Source: Ignavibacteriaceae bacterium
GTDB taxonomy: Bacteria > Bacteroidota > Ignavibacteria > Ignavibacteriales > Ignavibacteriaceae
Assembly: GCA_025449775.1 (NCBI GenBank)
Contig: JANWIS010000196.1
Location: 1-5,834 of the forward strand
Direction of reading: 5' to 3'
Length of the DNA: 5,834 nt
Shown piece by piece: positions 1 through 5,396 of the stretch (position 1 is its first letter; each line of letters opens with the position of its first letter). Position numbers and translations under genes: made by a program. The notes below the pieces were generated by a model. It made no database searches and was not told the origin of the DNA. It saw only the letters and a program-made list of their open reading frames with translations.

Positions 1-587
1 CATATAATAGCTCCAAGCAATATATACTCACTGCCGGTCCGATCATACTTGGTTTTTCACTAGTGTTGTGGTTTTTAACTTTTTTTCCTCACATCGAACC
101 TGAATTAAAATCTGACGGTAGAACAACTGAACAAATCCTAAATTCAGAACGAGCTGAAAGATTAGAACATTCTTATGCTTCAGATCTGGGAAAATTAATT
201 CAGCCTTTTATGTCACCTATAGGAATGGATTGGAGAATTGGAGTTTCCCTAATTTCAGCATTTGCTGCACGTGAAGTTTTTGTTTCTTCACTCGCATTAA
301 CTTTTAAGGTAACTGAAGATGATGATGAAACACAGAGTTCACTGCTAAGCTCAATTAGGAATGCGAAAATCGAAGGCACTGATAAAAAACTTTTTACTTA
401 TGCTACTACAATAGGACTAATTGTATTTTTTGTTTTTGCGCTCCAATGTTTATCGACTGTTGCAGTTTCTAGAAAAGAAACGGGCGGATGGAAAACCCCG
501 ACCCTTCAAATAATAATTTTCACTTCGCTGGCTTATGTTATGACTTTTATCACAGTCAACGGGTTGAGATTTTTTGGTATTCAATAA
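1..587 (+). CDS. feoB: Ferrous iron transport protein B, C-terminal part (5' end outside window)
   Basis: Inner-membrane permease that takes up Fe(II), driven or gated by an N-terminal G domain lying outside this window. The frame is open from base 3 and gives 194 residues to a TAA at 585-587, so this is the last quarter or so of a protein usually of about 650-800 residues. Visible are a hydrophobic helix at the left edge (ILGFSLVLWFLTFF), a soluble loop, the FeoB gate-domain signature SAFAAREVFVSSLALTF, and near the C-terminus FALQCLSTVAVSRKETGGW, matching the family pattern of a cysteine followed by a Thr-Val-Ala run and a Lys/Arg-Glu-Thr-Gly. A last hydrophobic helix precedes the stop. No FeoC-like gene follows; the next gene is a Fur-family regulator 79 bases on, which supports an iron role. 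The first in-frame ATG or GTG in the window is not the true start. Not truncated at its 3' end. Confidence 0.93.
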   Translation, partial: YNSSKQYILTAGPIILGFSLVLWFLTFFPHIEPELKSDGRTTEQILNSERAERLEHSYASDLGKLIQPFMSPIGMDWRIGVSLISAFAAREVFVSSLALTFKVTEDDDETQSSLLSSIRNAKIEGTDKKLFTYATTIGLIVFFVFALQCLSTVAVSRKETGGWKTPTLQIIIFTSLAYVMTFITVNGLRFFGIQ

Positions 588-622
588 AAAAAATATTTGG
601 ATAAATAAGTATGTTGCTTAAA

Positions 623-641
623 GAAAATGACAATCATATTT
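623..641 (+). promoter_or_regulatory. Candidate Fur box in the feoB-fur gap
   Basis: The 19-mer matches the classical Fur consensus GATAATGATAATCATTATC at 14 of 19 positions by direct comparison. Its core ATGACAATCAT (627-637) matches 10 of 11 and is itself a perfect 4-3-4 inverted repeat (ATGA/TCAT). The dyad extends imperfectly outward, with pairs at 625/639, 624/640, 622/642 and 621/643. It ends 25 bases before the TTG start of the Fur-family gene, where an autoregulatory operator would sit. A weak sigma70-like pair, TTGCTT (614-619) and TATTTT (637-642) with a 17-base spacer, would place the site inside the promoter, but that promoter call is speculative. The Fur consensus is established mainly in Proteobacteria and Firmicutes; its use here is inference. 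Confidence 0.5.
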
Positions 642-666
642 TTATATCACAAGAGAAAAGTTAAAA

Positions 667-1122
667 TTGAGAAATTCACAAGCCGAAGAAATATTCCGGA
701 GCTTTCTTAAAGCTGGTAAAAACAGGATCACACCTGAAAGATTTGAAGTACTTGATGCAGCATTAGACTATGACGGACATTTCGGTGCTGATGATCTTTA
801 TATAATAATGAAGAATGCGAACTCGCGCATTTCAAGAGCCACAGTTTACAAAACACTCGAACTGCTTTCACATTGTGAGTTGCTTTCAAAACGACACTTC
901 GGTGATCATATAACCAGGTATGAAAGCAGCTTTAAGAGACAGGTTCACGACCATTTAATTTGTGTGGATTGCGGAAGAATCGTAGAGTTTGCAGATCAAA
1001 GAGTTAAAAAACTTCCTGCAGATATTAGTGAAGGATTGGATTTTAATTTCGAAAGCTATTCGTTCAACATCTTTGCAAGATGTAAAGAACCCAAAAAATG
1101 TAAGCACTTCAGAGATAAATAA
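667..1122 (+). CDS. fur: Fur-family metal-responsive transcriptional regulator
   Basis: A cytoplasmic dimeric repressor that binds DNA when loaded with metal; iron is the likely effector because feoB lies directly upstream. The protein has 151 residues, normal for the family. Residues about 5-85 form the winged-helix domain, with recognition helix SRISRATVYKTLELL (53-67). Residues 94-103 give the hallmark HDHLICVDCG: Cys99 and Cys102 form half of the structural zinc site, and Cys139 and Cys145 are the probable second half, spaced C-x5-C. Aligned by eye to E. coli Fur, ligands His38, Glu86, His96 and Glu107 of one regulatory site are kept, while positions of the other site read Val93, Lys114 and Tyr131. 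Start: TTG at 667 is the only conventional start codon downstream of in-frame stops at 619 and 628, with an A/G-rich AGAGAAAAG at 652-660. PerR or Zur identity is possible; fur is the best guess from context. Confidence 0.88.
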   Translation: MRNSQAEEIFRSFLKAGKNRITPERFEVLDAALDYDGHFGADDLYIIMKNANSRISRATVYKTLELLSHCELLSKRHFGDHITRYESSFKRQVHDHLICVDCGRIVEFADQRVKKLPADISEGLDFNFESYSFNIFARCKEPKKCKHFRDK

Positions 1123-1149
1123 CCTTTACGCAAAAAATATTAAGAATAA

Positions 1150-1860
1150 ATGAAAGAACAGAAATACCCGTTGAGCTGGAAAAAGAAAAACTTTTCAATG
1201 AAAATTTTCTGCTCGATTCCGAATATTGCTACCGGGATATTGTTAAAAGCTGGCAATTCACATTTTGTAATCGATCCCGGTGATGGAATTCTGAGGGATC
1301 TCAATACAGAATTGGGCGTGAAAAACCTTTTAAATCTTTCGGATGTTTTTATAACTCATGGTCATCACGATCATGTCGGTGGAGTCTGGTCGCTTCTCAC
1401 TTATCTTCGTGTTATGCAGAAAAAAACCCCGCTGAATATTCATTACCCTGATGGCTGCGTAGAAATTGAAAGCATATACAATGCGTTCAAAAAAGTTTAT
1501 TCACGTTCAATCACTTATAAAATAAATCTGGTATCAATAAAAAAAACAAACAAAATTTTTACTTCCCACATGACAGTTGAACCTTTCCCTGTTATACATA
1601 AAGAATATTTGTCATCGGGAAAAACTAGACAGGTTCCTGCAATGGGTTATAATTTTTCATTTGATGGAATGAAAATTTGTTATGGCGGTGATACTGCATA
1701 CTGTGAAGAACTTGTGCAACATGCACGAAATGCTGATCTGGCAGTACTTGAAGCCGGACATGATGAAGAAACTCCTGATGACATGCACATGACATTAAAA
1801 GAAGCCGTATCAATAGGAAAATCTGCTAAAAAATATTTTCTTGTCCACGTTCCTGAATAA
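1150..1860 (+). CDS. MBL-fold metallohydrolase, ribonuclease Z-like
   Basis: A cytoplasmic metallo-beta-lactamase-fold hydrolase that probably binds two zinc ions. The metal ligands are clear: THGHHDH at 69-75 (His70, His72, Asp74, His75), His150 in PVIHK, Asp181 in GGDT, and His233 in the final LVHVPE. MHMT (His213) followed by an Ala-rich helix resembles the HST/HLT motif near the end of ribonuclease Z/ElaC proteins, as does ADLAVLEAGH (195-204). At 236 residues it is well short of canonical ribonuclease Z (about 305). It lacks an evident exosite arm for tRNA binding and stops three residues after the last His, where ribonuclease Z usually continues with a Ser-Arg-Tyr segment. A tRNA 3'-processing role is therefore unproven and another phosphodiester or ester substrate is possible. 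ATG at 1150 is taken as the start; ATG at 1198 (Met17) is an alternative just before the first beta strand. No strong ribosome site precedes either. It lies 27 bases after fur. Confidence 0.82.
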   Translation: MKEQKYPLSWKKKNFSMKIFCSIPNIATGILLKAGNSHFVIDPGDGILRDLNTELGVKNLLNLSDVFITHGHHDHVGGVWSLLTYLRVMQKKTPLNIHYPDGCVEIESIYNAFKKVYSRSITYKINLVSIKKTNKIFTSHMTVEPFPVIHKEYLSSGKTRQVPAMGYNFSFDGMKICYGGDTAYCEELVQHARNADLAVLEAGHDEETPDDMHMTLKEAVSIGKSAKKYFLVHVPE

Positions 1861-1875
1861 TAAAAAGAAATAAAA

Positions 1876-2922
1876 ATGAAGATAATTATTTTTCTTACTC
1901 AAATAATTGTTGCTTTGCACTCAATAACTTTTCCTCAGAAACAGAATGAGACATTTATAATTGAAGGTGAGAAACATTTAACAAACCTGAAAATGCTAAG
2001 CGATGTCGGTGAGAATGCGGAAGCTTATCTTTCTTTTGATGAACAAAAAATAATATTCCAATCGACTTCAGGTGAAATTAAATGCGACCAGGTTTTCAAA
2101 ATGAACATTGACGGAAGCAATAAGGAGCTCATTTCTACAGGCAAAGGAAGAACCACCTGTTCATATTTTTTACCAGGTGATGAAAAAATAATTTATGCAT
2201 CCACACATTTAGCTGATGAAAATTGTCCTCCACCACCGGATCGATCAAAAGGATACGTATGGAAATTATATGAAACGTTCGATATCTTTTCAGCAAATGC
2301 TGATGGATCAGAATTGCATCGTCTAACTTCATCAAATGGTTATGATGCTGAAGCAACAGTTTCGCCAAAGGGCGATAAAATAGTTTTCACTTCAACAAGA
2401 GACGTCGATCCTGAACTTTACGTGATGGACATTGATGGTTCCAATCAGAAAAGACTCACCTTCGAAAAAGGCTACGACGGCGGAGCTTTCTTTTCACTTG
2501 ATGGGAGTAAAATTGTATTCAGAGCAAGCAGACCTAAAACTGATGAGGAACTTTCAGATTATGAAGACCTTGCAATGAACGGAATGTTTCGTCCAACTAC
2601 TCTTGAACTTTATGTAATGAATTCTGATGGCTCAAATATTCAGCAAATAACAAATTTTGGTAAAGCCAGTTTTGCACCATTCTTTCATCCGGATGGTAAA
2701 CGAATTATTTTTTCTTCCAACTTGAAAAGTGAGAGTGGAAGAAATTTTGATCTCTATTTAATTAATATAGACGGAACAGGATTAAAGCAAATTACGTTTA
2801 ACGAAACCTTCGATGGTTTTCCAATGTTCACGCGAGATGGAAAGCATCTCGTTTTTTGTTCGAACAGGTTTAATAAAAATGAAGGCGACACAAACGTTTT
2901 CTACGCGGACTGGGTTGATTAA
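1876..2922 (+). CDS. Exported TolB-like PD40 beta-propeller protein
   Basis: Predicted secreted or periplasmic beta-propeller of 348 residues. Residues 1-19 look like a signal peptide (MKIIIFLTQIIVALHSITF) without a lipobox. The rest is built from PD40/WD40-like repeats, each with a strand such as LYVMDIDGSNQKRLT followed by SxDGxKIVFxSxR. Asp-Gly-Ser/Thr turns occur at 78-81, 142-145, 186-189, 250-253 and 298-301, giving five recognisable blades and perhaps a sixth at the N-terminus. Between blades lies a Cys-Pro-rich insert, ENCPPPPDRSKGYVW (115-129), which I recall from a group of related PD40 proteins. Cys70, Cys95, Cys117 and Cys328 could form disulfides after export. The fold is shared with TolB and with propeller domains of peptidases, but no TolB N-terminal domain, catalytic triad or Pal context is visible, so the role is unknown; ligand or protein binding is the safest statement. 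It starts 15 bases after the MBL gene and is followed by an exported peptidase. Confidence 0.82.
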   Translation: MKIIIFLTQIIVALHSITFPQKQNETFIIEGEKHLTNLKMLSDVGENAEAYLSFDEQKIIFQSTSGEIKCDQVFKMNIDGSNKELISTGKGRTTCSYFLPGDEKIIYASTHLADENCPPPPDRSKGYVWKLYETFDIFSANADGSELHRLTSSNGYDAEATVSPKGDKIVFTSTRDVDPELYVMDIDGSNQKRLTFEKGYDGGAFFSLDGSKIVFRASRPKTDEELSDYEDLAMNGMFRPTTLELYVMNSDGSNIQQITNFGKASFAPFFHPDGKRIIFSSNLKSESGRNFDLYLINIDGTGLKQITFNETFDGFPMFTRDGKHLVFCSNRFNKNEGDTNVFYADWVD

Positions 2923-2958
2923 CTCCAGACAAATCATAAATAATTTACCACAGGACAA

Positions 2959-4758
2959 ATGCTTAAAATCTATTTCAGTTCAATAGTATCAATATTCTTC
3001 TTCATCAGCCAAACAACTTTCTGTCAGATAATTGATACTCCTGAAATTACAGAAGAAGAAATTAATGAGCACTTAAATTATCTGGCATCAGATGAATTAA
3101 AAGGAAGAGACAGCGGAACAGAAGAAATAAAACAAGCAGCAGAATACATCAGTAATGAATTTAAAAAATCCGGGTTGAAACCAATTTTCGATGGCAGCTA
3201 CTTACAGGAATTTCCATTCATCAAAACAATCGAGCTGACAGAAAACAATGAACTTACTTTTTCTACTAGTAAGAATGATTTAAAACCGGTACTTCATGCA
3301 GAATATATTACAGCACCATTTTCTGGTAATGCAACTGTTCAAGGTCAATTAGTTTTTGTTGGATTCGGGATTTCAGCACCTGATCTTAAGTACGACGACT
3401 ACGATGGAATTGATGTAAAAGACAAAATAGTAATCGTTCTTCGAAACACACCGGAACCAAAAGTCGCTCATTCTGAATTTGATTCTCACTCAGCACTAAG
3501 AAAAAAATCTTCTGTTGCGAGAGATAAAGGTGCTATCGGGATTATCTTCGTCAATCCTTATGATGAAAATAAATCAACAGATGATCTTGTTGAATTTGAA
3601 TATGACAGAGGCGGATCAGTAACTGATTTTGCAGTTGTAAGTATTAAACGAGATATTATTGAAAAATTATTTGAATCAGACGGGAAAAATTTAAAAGAAA
3701 TATTTGACAAAATAATTGAAACAAAAATCCCTGTTTCGTTTGAATTAAAAAACTCTTCTGCAAAAATCATTACGGAAATTCAAGAAGTCAAATCAGTAAG
3801 CTGGAACGTCGGCGGATATATTGAAAGCAATGACTCTTCACACAAAGATGAATGGCTGATAATAGGTGCACACTTCGATCACCTCGGAATGGGCGGTGAA
3901 GGTTCTCTTTATCGCGGAGATGATCCTCAAATCCATAATGGTGCTGATGATAATGCATCTGGTACGACAGGTGTTTTAGAATTAGCTGAAAAGTTTGCAT
4001 CTGAAAAAGAAAAAATAAAAAGGAATATTGCTTTCTTTACTTTTTCAGGAGAAGAAATGGGACTGCTTGGCTCAAATTATTTAGTCAACAGCATGCCCTT
4101 CCCTGCTGAAAATGGAATTGCAATGATAAATATGGATATGATCGGAAGATTGAAAGACAGTTCATTAATTGTTTATGGAACGGGCACATCATCTACCTGG
4201 AAAGTTATTTTAAATAAGCACAATCAATACGGATTTAAACTTACTTTTAATGATGACGGATTCGGACCGAGCGATCATTCTTCATTTTATCTGAAGAAGA
4301 TTCCTGTTTTATTTTTCTTTACCGGAACACACGAAGATTATCATAAACCTTCCGACGATGTGGAAAAAATTAATTTTAAAGGAGAAAAAGATATTCTGAA
4401 CTTCGTTTATGATATTGTTAAAGATGTGGATAGTATTTCGGAAAGACCGGATTATTTATTAGTCGAGAAAAAAGATTCGCAGCAGATGTTTGTGAGAAAA
4501 GTTTATGTCGGAACTGTACCTGATTTTGCAAGCAATGTTGACGGTTATAAAATCAGCGGAGTTTCTGAAGGAGGTCCGGCACAGCTTGCCGGTTTGCAAG
4601 GCGGCGATATTATTATTGAATTCGGTGGAAAGAAAATTTCAAACATTTATGATTTCACTTATGCGCTCAGTGATTTCGTTCCCGGCGATGTTGTTGATAT
4701 AATTGTAAAACGTGGTGAAGAGAAAATTACTTTCCAGGTAAAACTAGCATCTAAGTAG
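2959..4758 (+). CDS. Exported M28-family zinc aminopeptidase with PA and PDZ domains
   Basis: Secreted or periplasmic metallopeptidase of 599 residues, expected to remove N-terminal amino acids from peptides with a two-zinc centre. Residues 1-22 form a signal peptide ending TTFCQ, a cleavage style common in Bacteroidota relatives; it is not a good lipobox. A short helical region (about 30-75) leads into a PA domain (about 110-270, with GQLVFVGFGISAPD). The M28 core (about 280-490) has all expected ligands: His305 in GAHFDH, Asp331 (bridging) in NGADDNASG, catalytic Glu365 and zinc ligand Glu366 in FSGEEMG, Asp393 in NMDMIGR, and His462 in DYHKPSDD. A PDZ domain follows (about 510-599, SGVSEGGPAQLAGLQGGD). 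No T9SS sorting domain is visible. AGGA (2952-2955) lies only three bases before ATG, too close for an ideal Shine-Dalgarno. The gene follows the propeller gene by 36 bases and ends before a terminator. Substrate specificity cannot be told from sequence. Confidence 0.93.
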   Translation: MLKIYFSSIVSIFFFISQTTFCQIIDTPEITEEEINEHLNYLASDELKGRDSGTEEIKQAAEYISNEFKKSGLKPIFDGSYLQEFPFIKTIELTENNELTFSTSKNDLKPVLHAEYITAPFSGNATVQGQLVFVGFGISAPDLKYDDYDGIDVKDKIVIVLRNTPEPKVAHSEFDSHSALRKKSSVARDKGAIGIIFVNPYDENKSTDDLVEFEYDRGGSVTDFAVVSIKRDIIEKLFESDGKNLKEIFDKIIETKIPVSFELKNSSAKIITEIQEVKSVSWNVGGYIESNDSSHKDEWLIIGAHFDHLGMGGEGSLYRGDDPQIHNGADDNASGTTGVLELAEKFASEKEKIKRNIAFFTFSGEEMGLLGSNYLVNSMPFPAENGIAMINMDMIGRLKDSSLIVYGTGTSSTWKVILNKHNQYGFKLTFNDDGFGPSDHSSFYLKKIPVLFFFTGTHEDYHKPSDDVEKINFKGEKDILNFVYDIVKDVDSISERPDYLLVEKKDSQQMFVRKVYVGTVPDFASNVDGYKISGVSEGGPAQLAGLQGGDIIIEFGGKKISNIYDFTYALSDFVPGDVVDIIVKRGEEKITFQVKLASK

Positions 4759-4774
4759 ATGATAGTATTAAAGC

Positions 4775-4797
4775 TTATCACAGACCTTTTGTGACAA
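4775..4797. repeat. Imperfect inverted repeat after the M28 gene
   Basis: TTATCACA (4775-4782) faces TGTGACAA (4790-4797) across a seven-base centre, with one mismatch in eight pairs. It could fold as a short RNA hairpin, but no T-run follows, so it is a poor terminator by itself. The half-sites point opposite to a Crp site (TGTGA then TCACA), so it is not called as one. It may protect the 3' end of the upstream transcript or be chance. Confidence 0.35.
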
Positions 4798-4809
4798 TTA
4801 AAATTTTTC

Positions 4810-4837
4810 AAGGCGAATAATCTTATTCGCCTTTTTT
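4810..4837 (+). terminator. Intrinsic (rho-independent) terminator
   Basis: GGCGAATAA (4812-4820) is followed after TC by its exact complement TTATTCGCC (4823-4831) and then TTTTTT (4832-4837). Two outer A-T pairs (4810-4811 with 4832-4833) can extend the stem into the T-run. The innermost A-T pair must open to give a four-base loop, leaving at least eight base pairs. It lies 51 bases after the M28 stop codon and closes the upstream unit. Read on the other strand, the stem is followed by a broken T-run, so it may also work weakly in reverse. Confidence 0.9.
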
Positions 4838-4863
4838 GTTTTAAAGGATTATTTTGGTTTTAG

Positions 4864-4878
4864 AATTGTAAAACAATT
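4864..4878. repeat. Perfect short inverted repeat before the phosphatase gene
   Basis: AATTGT (4864-4869) and ACAATT (4873-4878) form a perfect 6-3-6 inverted repeat that ends 11 bases before the TTG start of the phosphatase gene. Its place in the leader would suit an operator or a small hairpin affecting ribosome access, but it is pure A/T except one pair, and such dyads arise by chance in A/T-rich DNA. TAGAAT (4861-4866) overlapping its left arm resembles a -10 hexamer without a convincing -35. Confidence 0.3.
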
Positions 4879-4889
4879 AAGAAAGTAAA

Positions 4890-5396
4890 TTGAAACAAAA
4901 GAAAAAAATACTTTTCGTTTGTATGGGAAACATTTGCAGGTCACCGGCTGCTGAAGGAATAGCAAATAAATTCGTAGCGCAGAAGGGATTGGATGAAACA
5001 ATTGAAATAGATTCAGCCGGAACGCTTGAATATCATAACGGGGAATCACCTGATCCGAGAATGATTATGCACGCTTCAAAAAGAGGCTACGAACTGGATA
5101 GTCGTGCAAGGCGGTTTAATCCTCTTAAAGACTTTGAGTACTTTGATTACATTGTTACAATGGATAATGAAAATTACAATGAAATTATTTCGCTTGATAA
5201 AAAGAACGAATACAGGAAAAAAGTTTTTAAGATGACAAGCTTCGGGAATAATAAATCAATTGATGAAGTACCAGATCCATTTTACAGCGGAAATCATGGA
5301 TTTGAATTAGTTCTTGATATACTTGAAGATTCAGTTAAAGGTTTGTTTAAAAAAGTGGATGATGACATCAGAAGAGAAAATAAAAATCCAGATTGA
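4890..5396 (+). CDS. Low-molecular-weight protein-tyrosine-phosphatase family protein
   Basis: Cytoplasmic phosphatase of 168 residues using a cysteinyl-phosphate intermediate. The P-loop FVCMGNICRSP (9-19) gives the CX5R signature, with nucleophile Cys11, Arg17 and Ser18. The general acid is Asp129 in VPDPFYSG. Other family marks are DSAGT (41-45), SPDPR (53-57), FDYIVTMDNEN (85-95) and a C-terminal helix. Members act on phosphotyrosine, phosphoarginine (YwlE/McsB context) or sugar-phosphate adducts on proteins; sequence alone does not decide. Its stop lies inside the next gene, a fructosamine-3-kinase homologue, with 38 bases of overlap, so the two are probably translated together; this favours a role in protein deglycation over bacterial tyrosine-kinase signalling, and no tyrosine kinase or capsule gene is visible. 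The start is TTG at 4890, preceded by AAGAAAG (4879-4885) at a good distance and lying just before the first beta strand (KKILFVC). It begins a new unit after the terminator at 4810-4837. Confidence 0.93.
   Translation: MKQKKKILFVCMGNICRSPAAEGIANKFVAQKGLDETIEIDSAGTLEYHNGESPDPRMIMHASKRGYELDSRARRFNPLKDFEYFDYIVTMDNENYNEIISLDKKNEYRKKVFKMTSFGNNKSIDEVPDPFYSGNHGFELVLDILEDSVKGLFKKVDDDIRRENKNPD

Noticed and set aside
1625..1813. Minus-strand open frame of 62 codons inside the MBL gene
   Set aside because: It lies fully inside a well-supported gene on the other strand, has no recognisable domain and is rich in His/Gln/Leu, as expected from an antisense reading.
2135..2368. Minus-strand open frame of 77 codons inside the propeller gene
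   Set aside because: It is antisense to PD40 repeats, shows no domain and has a low-complexity His/Leu composition.
2981..3027. Lipoprotein signal for the M28 peptidase (Cys22)
   Set aside because: The residues before the cysteine are TTF, which do not match the lipobox pattern of Leu-Ala/Ser-Gly/Ala-Cys; ordinary signal peptidase I cleavage around Cys-Gln fits better.
3558..4000. Two minus-strand open frames of 70 codons each inside the M28 gene
   Set aside because: They are antisense to conserved PA and M28 segments, including the zinc-site codons, and have no motif of their own.
4505..4702. Plus-strand frame of 65 codons within the PDZ region of the peptidase
   Set aside because: It is an out-of-frame shadow of a clear PDZ domain, with no independent start signal or motif.
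4775..4797. Possible Crp/FNR-type operator
   Set aside because: The half-sites read TCACA then TGTGA, the reverse order of the Crp palindrome, with the wrong spacing, and the site lies upstream of a terminator and not next to a start.
4835..4866. Bacteroidota-type promoter (TTTG with TAnnTTTG) before the phosphatase gene
   Set aside because: TTTG at 4835-4838 and TATTTTG at 4850-4856 are only 11 bases apart, where about 19-21 is expected, and the second motif is one base short of consensus.
4849..5049. Minus-strand open frame of 66 codons across the phosphatase promoter region and P-loop
   Set aside because: It is antisense to the conserved CX5R region and has no recognised domain.
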